Shown one piece after another: positions 1 to 7,045 of a stretch of DNA of 17,040 nt. The stretch's first letter is position 1, and each line of letters begins with the position of its first letter. Source of the DNA: an uncultured Clostridia bacterium (GTDB lineage: Bacteria > Bacillota > Clostridia > Christensenellales > Borkfalkiaceae); contig CAKQSI010000044.1 in assembly GCA_934272745.1 (NCBI GenBank), positions 1 through 17,040 on the forward strand, in the 5' to 3' direction. Made by a program: the position numbers and the translations under genes. The notes beneath the pieces were generated by a model. It was not told the origin of the DNA. It was given only the letters and a program-made list of their open reading frames with translations, and ran no database searches.

Positions 1-50
1 ATCTTTACCAAAACCGCGAAGTAATCATTTGAAAAAGTAAATTTTGCACT

Positions 51-83
51 GCGGCGTGCCGCGATGAAAGCGCGGCGCGCCGC
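51..83. repeat. Stable 13-bp inverted repeat (hairpin)
   Basis: The arms GCGGCGTGCCGCG (51-63) and CGCGGCGCGCCGC (71-83) pair along all 13 positions with a single G-T wobble, around a 7-base loop. The hairpin is not followed by a T tract on either strand, so it is not a standard terminator. It may be a 3'-UTR structure of a transcript that ends at 144-179. Confidence 0.6.
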
Positions 84-143
84 AAAATGTCATACAGGGA
101 TTTTATTCGTTATCCTTAACAATCGGAAATCCTAATAATTTCA

Positions 144-179
144 GCGGCGCCCGGCAATTTTGCCGGGCGCCGCTTTTAT
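144..179 (+). terminator. Rho-independent terminator, rightward
   Basis: A perfect 14-base arm (144-157, GCGGCGCCCGGCAA) pairs with 160-173 and is followed at once by TTTTATAATT. The T tract lies on the right side only; on the other strand the hairpin is followed by TGAAATTATT, so leftward function would be weak. This implies a rightward transcript entering from outside the left edge. Confidence 0.85.
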
Positions 180-341
180 AATTCTTAAAAATGCAAACCT
201 GTTTGTTATGCGCGAAAAGCCGTTCCGCACCGAAAATCAAAATCCCGAATATCCGGCAATCTCAAATTCCCGGAAACAGGCTTCCCTCTCCCCGGAAAAC
301 CCTCGGTCGGATTTCTAAAACAAAACTTTTTCTAACGGCAA

Positions 342-2138
342 TCAGTTGTCGTAACGCAGTTCTGCCTTGATACGGCGCACGCCGCTGGAAGACGACTGTT
401 CTTTCGTGATGACGAATCTGCCCAGTTCGCCCGTGTGCGAAGCGTGCGGACCGCCGCAGATTTCCTTGCTGTATTTGCCCATGGTATAAACTTTGACCTT
501 TTCGCCGTACTTGCTTTCAAACAAACCGACGGCGCCGGCGGCTTTGGCGTCTGCAACGGTCATTTCTTCCATCGTAACGGGGACGTCTGCCTGAATGGCT
601 TCGTTTACCAGATCTTCCACCGCCTTGACCTCTTCCTTGGTCATGGCGCGGTCGAAATTAAAGTCGAAGCGCAGGCGCTCGGAAGTGATGTTGCTGCCGC
701 GCTGCTGACAATCGGGCGAAAGCACTTTTTTCAGCGCCGCGTGCAGCAGGTGGGTCGCGGTGTGCAGGCGGGTGGTCTGTTCCTGATTGTCGGCAAGACC
801 GCACTTAAAGTGCTGTTCGCTGCCGGCGGCAGATTTCGCCTGATGTTCGGCAAAGCATTTTTCAAAGCCCGCGCGGTCTACCGTAAGTCCCTTTTCCTTG
901 GCAAGTTCTTCGGTGATTTCCACAGGAAACCCGAACGTATCGTACAGGTGAAACGCGGTCACGCCGTCGATTTCGGCGCCGTTTAATCTGTTTACCGTGC
1001 GCTCGAATTCCTTCAGCCCGTTGGAAAGCGTGCGGGAGAATTTGTCCTCCTCCTTCTTCAGTTCGGTAAGGATCTTTTCGCGGTTTTCTACCAGTTCGGG
1101 ATAGACGTCGCGATATTTTTCGACGTACACCGCGGCGATGTCGCCCAGGCTCCCTTCGGGAAGACCCAGATTTCTGCCATAGCGGACGGCGCGGCGGATA
1201 ATTCTTCTTAACACGTAGCCCTGATCGACGTTGGAAGGCGTAATGCCCTTTCTGTCGCCCAGCATAAAGGTAGCGGTGCGGACGTGATCCAGCACGATGC
1301 GGAACGCCTTGTCGGTTTCCTCTCCCTCACCGTACTTTTTGCCGGTCATGGCTTCGATTTTTTCTTTCGCCAAAGCGAACAGGTCGGTTTCGTACACAGA
1401 GTTTTTGCCGGTCAGAATGCACAGCGTGCGTTCCAGCCCCATACCGGTATCGACGTTTCTCTGCTTTAAGGGTTCAAACCCGCCCTGCGCGTTTTTGAAA
1501 TACTGCATAAAGACGTCGTTCCAGATCTCCAGATACTTGCCGCAGTCGCACGCGGGCGAACATTCGGGGCAGCACTTGGGCTTGCCGGTATCGATGAACA
1601 TTTCGGTGTCCGGACCGCAAGGACCGGTGACGCCCGCAGGTCCCCACCAGTTATTCTCGCGCGGGAGGAAGAAAATACGATCCTTGGGAATGCCGTTCTT
1701 TTCCCAAAGGGCGGCGCTTTCTTCGTCGCGGGGCGCGGTTTCGTCCCCCGCAAACACGCTGACCGCCAGTTTTTCGACGGGAATACCCAGATATTTTTCG
1801 CTGGTCAGGAATTCATAACTCCAGGAAATGGCTTCGGTCTTGAAATAATCGCCCAGACTCCAGTTGCCCAGCATTTCAAAAAAGGTGCAGTGCGAATTGT
1901 CGCCCACTTCGTCGATATCGCCCGTGCGGACGCATTTCTGTACGTCGGTAAGGCGGGTGCCTTCCGGGTGCTTTTCGCCGAGAAGATAGGGCACCAGCGG
2001 GTGCATGCCCGCCGTGGTAAACAGCACCGTGGGGTCGTTTTCGGGAATCAGGGACGCGGACTGGATAATATGGTGTCCGTGCGCCTTGAAAAATCCGAGA
2101 TACATAGAACGTAATTCTTCGGAACGTAACTCTTTCAT
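342..2138 (-). CDS. alaS: Alanine--tRNA ligase, compact form without C-Ala domain
   Basis: Charges tRNA-Ala with alanine in the cytoplasm; 598 residues. Seen: class II catalytic core at the N-terminus with HCTFFEMLGNWS (83-94) and a motif 3-like TGMGLERT (231-238). A cysteine cluster (C189, C190, C193, C197, C199) sits just before EIWNDVF. The zinc-type editing module has HTATH (459-463) and C561/H565 in CGGPH. Family knowledge: standard bacterial AlaRS is about 875 residues, with an extra segment before the editing module and a C-terminal DHHA1/C-Ala domain; both are missing here. The protein ends shortly after the editing module with an ordinary stop, and matches what I recall of a compact AlaRS subfamily of about 595 residues. 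The start at 2138 is chosen because AAGGAG (2147-2152) lies 8 bases upstream; the in-frame ATG at 2156 would overlap that site. Downstream of cysS in the same orientation, with a 285-base gap. Confidence 0.95.
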   Translation of the reverse strand: MKELRSEELRSMYLGFFKAHGHHIIQSASLIPENDPTVLFTTAGMHPLVPYLLGEKHPEGTRLTDVQKCVRTGDIDEVGDNSHCTFFEMLGNWSLGDYFKTEAISWSYEFLTSEKYLGIPVEKLAVSVFAGDETAPRDEESAALWEKNGIPKDRIFFLPRENNWWGPAGVTGPCGPDTEMFIDTGKPKCCPECSPACDCGKYLEIWNDVFMQYFKNAQGGFEPLKQRNVDTGMGLERTLCILTGKNSVYETDLFALAKEKIEAMTGKKYGEGEETDKAFRIVLDHVRTATFMLGDRKGITPSNVDQGYVLRRIIRRAVRYGRNLGLPEGSLGDIAAVYVEKYRDVYPELVENREKILTELKKEEDKFSRTLSNGLKEFERTVNRLNGAEIDGVTAFHLYDTFGFPVEITEELAKEKGLTVDRAGFEKCFAEHQAKSAAGSEQHFKCGLADNQEQTTRLHTATHLLHAALKKVLSPDCQQRGSNITSERLRFDFNFDRAMTKEEVKAVEDLVNEAIQADVPVTMEEMTVADAKAAGAVGLFESKYGEKVKVYTMGKYSKEICGGPHASHTGELGRFVITKEQSSSSGVRRIKAELRYDN

Positions 2139-2146
2139 ATCTTTAT

Positions 2147-2152
2147 CTCCTT
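2147..2152 (-). promoter_or_regulatory. Ribosome binding site deciding the alaS start
   Basis: Reads AAGGAG on the minus strand, 8 bases before the ATG at 2138. It lies inside the six-codon extension that would be added by using the upstream ATG at 2156, which argues against that start. Confidence 0.8.
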
Positions 2153-2244
2153 GCATACGCCGGAAAGCCTTTTCCCCGGCGACAGATGAAACTGTTTTTG
2201 ACGAATTTTTTGTGCTTGTTGAAACCGTTTTGCCGCAACTATCG

Positions 2245-2405
2245 GCAAGCGCGGGCTTTGTATTCCTTTATATTCTTTGTAACGCAAAATACTGCAGGCG
2301 CGGGGCTTTATATCCTTTATAATACAAAATACCGCAAACGCGGGGCTTTATTTTTTATCGCGGGGCTTCTTTCTGTTCTGTCATATTAAACCGCCTTAAA
2401 CCGCC
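2245..2405. repeat. Degenerate direct repeats between cysS and alaS
   Basis: Diverged units share a GCGGGGCTTTAT-like core followed by an AT-rich stretch and a CAAAATAC-like string. They begin near 2245, 2294, 2334 and 2360 (spacings about 49, 40 and 26 bases, the last two shortened). On the minus strand, the direction of alaS, two units present a weak promoter-like arrangement: TTGCGG or CTGCAG, 17 bases, then GATATA or AATATA. A perfect 10-base tandem repeat, TTAAACCGCC, follows at 2386-2395 and 2396-2405. No T-box signature is visible. The gap otherwise holds no gene; function is unknown. Confidence 0.5.
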
Positions 2406-2423
2406 GCGCCAAGCGCCGGAAGA

Positions 2424-3806
2424 TCAGATCTTTTCCAGCGTATAACCCTCTTTCGTGTCCTTTACGGTATAGCCTTTTTCCGTGATCTTGGCACGGAGTT
2501 CGTCCGAAAGGGCGTAATTTTTCTCCTTTTTGGCGGCAAGTCTGGCTTCTGCAAGGGCTTTGACCTCTTCGGGAACGGCTTCCTCTTTCTTTTCGGGGAC
2601 GTAATCTTTCAACGACAAGCCGAACACTTCGTCCATTTTCAGCGCCTCGTCGTACACCGCGCGGGAAGCGGGTTCCTTCAGCATCGTCCAGAGAACGCCC
2701 AGCGCGCCCGGAATATTGAGGTCGTCCGTAATAAAGGAGCGGAATTCTTCGTGATATTTCGCGATGGTTTCGGGCGAAACCGCGTTCGTGCCGTTTTTAT
2801 GACGATATACCGCTTCCAGAAGACGTTCGTAAGCGATTTTGGCGCCGTCCATGGCGGCGAACGTAAAGTTGAGCTTCTTGCGGTAATGGGTGTTCAGGCA
2901 GAAATAGCGGAAGCACAGGGGCGAATATCCCATCTTTTCGAGGTCGGCAACGGTATAGGTGTTGCCTAACTTTTTGCTCATTTTTCCGCCGTCAACGCAC
3001 ATAAATTCGCCGTGCATCCAGAACTTGGCGGGGTTTTTGCCCGTCACGCCAAAGCTTTGCGCGATCTCGTTTTCGTGGTGAATGGGAATGTGATCGACGC
3101 CGCCGGTATGAATATCGAACACTTCTCCGAGATATTTTTTGCTCATCGCGGAACATTCGATATGCCAGCCGGGATAACCCTTGCCCCACTTGCTGTCCCA
3201 CTGCATGATGTGTTCTTTAGGGGCTTTTTTCCAGATAGCGAAGTCCGCCGGGTGGCGTTTTTCGCTGTTGACTTCTACCCGGGCGCCCGCCTGCTGATCT
3301 TCGAGATTGATGCCCGAAAGCTGACCGTAGCCGGGGAATTTGGAAATGTCGTAATAGATGCCGTCGCCGGTTTCGTAAGCGAAGCCGTTGTCGCACAGTT
3401 TATACACGAATTCCAGCATTTCGGGAATATGATCGGTTGCGCGCGGGGTGACCTCGGGCTTGCCGATATTCAGTTTTTTGAGATCGGTAAAGAATACGTC
3501 GGTATAATACGCCGCGATTTCGAGAGGGGACTTTTTTTGTTCCCTTGCGGCTTTTTCCATCTTGTCTTCTCCGTCGTCCGCGTCCGAAAGCAGGTGTCCG
3601 ACGTCGGTAATATTCATGACGCCTTTCAGTCTATATCCTTCCTCTTTCAGCGTGCGGCGAAGCAGATCCATAAAAATATAGGTGCGCATATTGCCGATAT
3701 GCGCATAGTTGTATACGGTAGGTCCGCACGAATACATGCGTACCGTCTTTCCGTCTATCGGCGTAAACTCCTCTTTTCCTCTCGTAAGCGTGTTATAAAA
3801 CTTCAT
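2424..3806 (-). CDS. cysS: Cysteine--tRNA ligase
   Basis: Class I synthetase that charges tRNA-Cys in the cytoplasm; 460 residues, the usual bacterial length. Seen: the HIGH-type signature as HIGN (36-39), the KMSKS loop as KMSKK (275-279), and the four expected zinc ligands at C27, C218, H243 and E247. WHIECSAMS (214-222) and the HHENEIAQS stretch (243-251) are family hallmarks. The C-terminal part (about 345-460) fits the DALR-type helical anticodon-binding region. The start at 3806 has GGAGG (3811-3815) 4 bases upstream on the minus strand. It lies between the DeoR-type gene (215-base gap) and alaS (285-base gap), all leftward, so co-transcription is possible. No T-box sequence was found upstream, although synthetase genes of this group often carry one. 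Confidence 0.97.
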   Translation of the reverse strand: MKFYNTLTRGKEEFTPIDGKTVRMYSCGPTVYNYAHIGNMRTYIFMDLLRRTLKEEGYRLKGVMNITDVGHLLSDADDGEDKMEKAAREQKKSPLEIAAYYTDVFFTDLKKLNIGKPEVTPRATDHIPEMLEFVYKLCDNGFAYETGDGIYYDISKFPGYGQLSGINLEDQQAGARVEVNSEKRHPADFAIWKKAPKEHIMQWDSKWGKGYPGWHIECSAMSKKYLGEVFDIHTGGVDHIPIHHENEIAQSFGVTGKNPAKFWMHGEFMCVDGGKMSKKLGNTYTVADLEKMGYSPLCFRYFCLNTHYRKKLNFTFAAMDGAKIAYERLLEAVYRHKNGTNAVSPETIAKYHEEFRSFITDDLNIPGALGVLWTMLKEPASRAVYDEALKMDEVFGLSLKDYVPEKKEEAVPEEVKALAEARLAAKKEKNYALSDELRAKITEKGYTVKDTKEGYTLEKI

Positions 3807-3824
3807 ACGCCCTCCAAATTCTTA

Positions 3825-3840
3825 GCCGGAACGCTCCGGC
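3825..3840. repeat. Small hairpin in the cysS leader
   Basis: GCCGGA (3825-3830) and TCCGGC (3835-3840) form a 6-bp stem with a 4-base loop, just upstream of the cysS ribosome site. No T tract follows in the leftward direction, so it is unlikely to terminate transcription. Confidence 0.35.
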
Positions 3841-3913
3841 AAAACGGTTTTTCCTCATCGGAAACCCCGCCAATGATTTTCCCCGTTTTACCGGTTATTT
3901 TTGCCCGTTTGTC

Positions 3914-3946
3914 CCCGATTTTACGCATACGTTATGCGTTTTCGGG
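3914..3946. repeat. Inverted repeat between deoR-type gene and cysS
   Basis: A perfect 7-bp palindromic pair, ACGCATA (3923-3929) and TATGCGT (3933-3939), is enclosed by an outer pair CCCGA (3914-3918) and TCGGG (3942-3946). It could be an operator upstream of cysS or an RNA hairpin in a deoR-cysS transcript. No T tract follows on the minus strand. Two smaller stem-loops lie nearer the end of the regulator gene, between about 3964 and 4010. Confidence 0.4.
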
Positions 3947-4021
3947 AACATGGGGCGAAATCTTGCCGTTTTTCAAACGGTTTCGATCGTCCGTTTTCCG
4001 GACGGTTTCGGTTCCGTAGTT

Positions 4022-4780
4022 TTAAATGACCTCGATCCCCTGCGCTGCGATCTTTTCTTTCAGTCTTGCCGGGAAATTGTTGTCCGTCACCAGCACGTCG
4101 ATGTCGCTGAGCGTCGCAAACGTGTACGGCATGACCTTGCCCACTTTGGACGTATCCAGCAGCATGATGACCTTTTTCACGCGGGAAAGCACTTTACTTT
4201 TGATTTCCGCTTCCGAAAACAGACCGCAACAGAAGTTGCCGTCGTCGGTAAACGCCGTCGCCGCCATAACCGCGGTATCGATGTTGATGCGTTCGATGTC
4301 CAGAAGCCCGGTCTTTCCCACTGTGGACATGTTGTTGCGGGAAACTTCGCCGCCGAACAGCGTGACCACGGGCATTTTTTTGCGCATCAGTTCCTGCGCG
4401 ATGGCAATGCCGTTGGTGGAAATGAAAAAGTTGAGATCGGGCAATTCTTTGGCAAAATAAAGCGTAGTAGAACCGCTGTCCACGAAGATGGAACTGCCCG
4501 GTTCGACCAATCTTACCGCCTTTTCGGCGATCTGGCGCTTTTCCGCCACCTGAATGGCGGTACGCTGTACGTACATTTCTTCGGTTTTTTTAGAAAGTTC
4601 CTGAATGGAAACGGCGCCCCCGCGCACGCGGAGCAGCACGCCTGCTTCTTCCAGCGACAGCAGATCGCGGCGAAGCGTCATGGATGAAACCGAAGGAAAG
4701 CGTTCCTCCAGTTGTTCCAGCGACATTTTGCCGTTTTTTTCGATAAGTTCTTTAATGATTGCGATTCTGTTTTCCTTCAT
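4022..4780 (-). CDS. DeoR/GlpR-family transcriptional regulator
   Basis: Predicted DNA-binding regulator of 252 residues, the usual length of the family. Seen: an N-terminal winged helix-turn-helix (about 1-57) containing the family signature around SSMTLRRDLLSLEEAGVLL (32-50) and the wing RVRGGA (51-56). The DeoR C-terminal effector domain follows, with the phosphate-loop-like DSGSTT (101-106), GGEV (143-146) and DTSKVGK (209-215). Members usually sense a phosphorylated sugar or related metabolite; no ligand can be named, since no sugar genes lie nearby. The start at 4780 keeps the canonical first helix, but the ribosome site is poor (AGGA almost touching the ATG). It is divergent from the ABC exporter operon across 459 bases, so it might regulate that operon, itself, or neither. 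Confidence 0.93.
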   Translation of the reverse strand: MKENRIAIIKELIEKNGKMSLEQLEERFPSVSSMTLRRDLLSLEEAGVLLRVRGGAVSIQELSKKTEEMYVQRTAIQVAEKRQIAEKAVRLVEPGSSIFVDSGSTTLYFAKELPDLNFFISTNGIAIAQELMRKKMPVVTLFGGEVSRNNMSTVGKTGLLDIERINIDTAVMAATAFTDDGNFCCGLFSEAEIKSKVLSRVKKVIMLLDTSKVGKVMPYTFATLSDIDVLVTDNNFPARLKEKIAAQGIEVI

Positions 4781-4827
4781 TCCTGCTCTTTGGCTACCTG
4801 CCGTAAAACTCCTTTTTTATCCTGCTT

Positions 4828-4856
4828 ATCCTACCATACTCCGCGAAAAAAAGCAA
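4828..4856 (-). promoter_or_regulatory. Candidate promoter of the DeoR-family gene
   Basis: On the minus strand a -35-like TTGCTT (4851-4856) and a -10-like TAGGAT (4828-4833) are separated by 17 bases, about 48 bases before the start codon. Both boxes deviate from consensus, so this is a moderate call. Confidence 0.4.
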
Positions 4857-5133
4857 CTTAAAAACCACCCCAAAATGAAAAAAACGCACAAAAATAACAA
4901 AATAAAATTTCACAATCGGCGTTTCGTTTTTCGTTTTTTGGGGCGCGGAGCCTCCTTTTCATTAAATACGTTGAAGAAAGTTTCCGCCTATAGATTCCAC
5001 TCCAACGCAGTTCATCCCTGAGTAAACCCTCCCCGCAAAAGAACCCGCCGCCCCGTTTTGCCACAAAAAGCCGCCTTTCCGGCAAAAAGAAACCCTGCTT
5101 CTTTCCGGGTGAAAAAAACTTTCGTTTTTTTTG

Positions 5134-5161
5134 TCAAAACGCTTGCAAAATCAAAACGCTT
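5134..5161 (+). repeat. 11-bp direct repeat over the exporter promoter (operator candidate)
   Basis: TCAAAACGCTT occurs perfectly at 5134-5144 and again at 5151-5161, a 17-base period. The first copy runs into the -35 box and the second fills most of the spacer of the candidate promoter at 5143-5171. That is where a repressor would block RNA polymerase. Some DeoR-family proteins bind direct repeats, and a DeoR-type gene is divergent from here, so it is the obvious candidate binder, by inference only. Confidence 0.55.
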
Positions 5162-5171
5162 CCTGTAAACT
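5143..5171 (+). promoter_or_regulatory. Candidate promoter of the ABC exporter operon
   Basis: The -35 box TTGCAA (5143-5148) and the -10 box TAAACT (5166-5171) are 17 bases apart. The -10 box lies about 68 bases before the start codon of the first exporter gene. Confidence 0.55.
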
Positions 5172-5239
5172 CTAACAACAAACGAAAAAGTTTCCGCGCG
5201 CGACCATAACTATAACGGCCCGCCGCGGAGGAAGGTTTT

Positions 5240-7045
5240 ATGAACACGTTCCGCTTCGGGCTGTCGGTATTCAAAAAATACCTGCCCATGGCAGCGCTCG
5301 ACATGCTGCTATCGCTGATCGCAACCTATTTCGGTCTGTATTTTGCACGAGGGCAGCAGATGGTCATCGACTATGCCCTTTCCTCCACGCAACCCGAAAC
5401 GCCCACCAGCGGTGTTTTGGGTCTTCTTGTGTCCGGAAAATTCGGCGCGCCCCGCACCGTGCAAATTCTGATCACCCTTTGCATCGCCTATTTTATCATT
5501 GTTTTTACCAAACACACCGTGGTCTATCTGGAATCGATCCTCCGTCAGCATTACGGCATTAAACTGGAGGGCGACTTCCGCAAAATGTCCATGCAGAAGC
5601 TGTACGACCAGAGCCAGCATCTGCTTTCTTCGTACAACGCGGGCGACCTGTACACCATTTTAAACTCGGATACCGTACAGTTTAAGGAACTGTTCTGCAC
5701 CGTTTTGCCGTCGCTGTTTTCCAGCGTGGTGTGCTATCTGATGAGCATTTACTTTTTGGGCAGCGTTTCCCCCGTGCTGATGATCGCGCCCCTCATCGCC
5801 ACCCCGCTTTACGCGATCGCGTCGTATACCTACGTCAAAAAAGCGCGCAGCCTTTCCACGGCGATCCGCGACGCTTCTTCCGACCTCAACATGGTGGTGC
5901 AGGAGAACATTCACGCAGTCCGCACCGTCCGCGCTTACGCGGAAGAAGCCAGAGAAATCGCCCGCTTTACCGATAAAAACACCAAAATGAACGAAGCGTT
6001 TATGAAAAACGTCAAAGCGCAGATCCGTTACGGCGTGCTGTTCAATACGCTGCGTTGGGGAACGTACATCGTTTCCACCGCGATCTCGGGCTATTACGCC
6101 ATGAAAGGCGTCATTTCCATCGGGACGTTTACCTCGTTTATTTCTTACGTTTACATCATCATCAACTGTATCACGTCCCTCGTTTCGCTGCTGTTTCAGA
6201 TGCAGCAATATATGGTCGCGGGCAGCCGTCTGGAAACTTTCGTTACCACCGGCAACCTGATCGACAGCCCGCAAAAGCCGCTGGAAATCAACGGTAACCC
6301 GAACATCGAAATCAAAAATATGACCGTTTCGGTGGATAGCGAAGTGCTTCTGGACGATATTTCGGTTTCGATCCCCTACGGCAAAAAATTGGGGATTATG
6401 GGGGTTACGGGCAGCGGCAAAACCGTCTTACTTAAAACCCTTTCCCGCTTTTTCGACCCCACGAAAGGCTGTATTACCATCAACGATCAAGATCTCCGCC
6501 TGCTTTCGGTAGAAGACGTGCGGCGGACGTTCTCGTTCGTTTTTCAGGACGTATTCCTGTTTTCGGATACGGTGAAAGACAATATCGCCTTTTACGATCC
6601 GGACGCGCCCGATAAAGACGCCCGCGTGAAGGAATGTGCAATCGTTGCGCAGGCAGACGATTTTATTTCGCAGATGGAAGACGGCTACGACACGGTCATC
6701 GGCGAACGCGGCGTCGGCGTTTCCGGCGGGCAGAAGCAGCGCATTTCCATTGCGCGCGCCCTGTATAAAAAAGCGCCCGTACTGATTTTAGACGACGCTT
6801 CTTCCGCGCTCGATATGGAAACCGAACGGCACCTTTCGGCGGCGATCGACGACTATATGCACGGGCATACGGTCATCATTGCGGCGCACCGCGCTTCCTC
6901 TGTGGCGCATTGCGACGAAATTTTGTTCCTCGACCGGGGCAAGATCGTCGAACGCGGCACGCACGAGGAACTGATGGCGAAAAAAGGAAGATATTACGAA
7001 ATTACCCTTTCGCAGTCGGCAAAGTCCGCGGAGGAACGGTTATGA
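5240..7045 (+). CDS. ABC exporter subunit, degenerate ATP-site partner
   Basis: Half-transporter of 601 residues with about six membrane helices (within 15-320) fused to a C-terminal nucleotide-binding domain. Seen: Walker A GVTGSGKT (388-395), Q-loop Q436, signature VSGGQ (494-498), Walker B VLILDD (514-519), D-loop SALD and H-loop H550. The position after the Walker B aspartate, normally the catalytic glutamate, is aspartate (D519). With the partner subunit this gives one degenerate and one active ATP site, as known for heterodimeric exporters such as BmrCD and TM287/288. Such pumps sit in the cytoplasmic membrane and export drugs, lipids or peptides; the substrate here cannot be named. GGAGGAAGG ends 4 bases before the ATG. 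The stop overlaps the next start as ATGA, indicating translational coupling. Confidence 0.95.
   Translation: MNTFRFGLSVFKKYLPMAALDMLLSLIATYFGLYFARGQQMVIDYALSSTQPETPTSGVLGLLVSGKFGAPRTVQILITLCIAYFIIVFTKHTVVYLESILRQHYGIKLEGDFRKMSMQKLYDQSQHLLSSYNAGDLYTILNSDTVQFKELFCTVLPSLFSSVVCYLMSIYFLGSVSPVLMIAPLIATPLYAIASYTYVKKARSLSTAIRDASSDLNMVVQENIHAVRTVRAYAEEAREIARFTDKNTKMNEAFMKNVKAQIRYGVLFNTLRWGTYIVSTAISGYYAMKGVISIGTFTSFISYVYIIINCITSLVSLLFQMQQYMVAGSRLETFVTTGNLIDSPQKPLEINGNPNIEIKNMTVSVDSEVLLDDISVSIPYGKKLGIMGVTGSGKTVLLKTLSRFFDPTKGCITINDQDLRLLSVEDVRRTFSFVFQDVFLFSDTVKDNIAFYDPDAPDKDARVKECAIVAQADDFISQMEDGYDTVIGERGVGVSGGQKQRISIARALYKKAPVLILDDASSALDMETERHLSAAIDDYMHGHTVIIAAHRASSVAHCDEILFLDRGKIVERGTHEELMAKKGRYYEITLSQSAKSAEERL

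Larger units (their letters stand above)
1..341. other. Left-edge stretch without a supported gene
   Basis: No coding region is supported here. All three rightward frames hit a stop within the first 40 bases. One of them reads a short tail ending in TAA at 22-24 (IFTKTAK) that could be the last codons of a gene lying to the left, but eight codons prove nothing. The stretch holds a stable GC hairpin at 51-83 and a rho-independent terminator at 144-179, both described separately. Bases 180-341 are the AT-rich sequence downstream of alaS; I find no strong U-tailed hairpin there for leftward transcripts, so where alaS transcription ends is not visible. Confidence 0.5.
4781..5239. other. Divergent intergenic region
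   Basis: The 459 bases between the leftward regulator and the rightward exporter operon hold no convincing gene. A 75-codon leftward frame (4858-5085) starts with TTG, lacks a ribosome site and resembles nothing I know. The stretch contains candidate promoters for both directions (listed separately). Between 5030 and 5131 are several AT-loop hairpins, for example an 8-bp stem of AAAAAAAC (5112-5119) with GTTTTTTT (5124-5131) just before the exporter promoter. Confidence 0.6.

Noticed and set aside
3012..4019. 335-codon rightward frame opposite cysS
   Set aside because: It runs antisense to an unmistakable CysRS with all catalytic and zinc residues; it has no family features of its own.
3950..4687. 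245-codon rightward frame opposite the DeoR-family gene
   Set aside because: Antisense shadow of a gene with a full helix-turn-helix and effector domain.
4858..5085. 75-codon leftward frame in the divergent region
   Set aside because: Starts with TTG, no ribosome site, odd composition, and overlaps the AT-rich regulatory region.
5660..6274. 204-codon leftward frame opposite the first exporter gene
   Set aside because: His/Arg-rich antisense product with no motifs; the rightward frame is a complete ABC exporter.
6910..7041. N-terminal extension of the second exporter subunit
   Set aside because: The extra residues are an out-of-frame reading of the end of the first subunit; the ATG at 7042 has a good ribosome site and the ATGA overlap.
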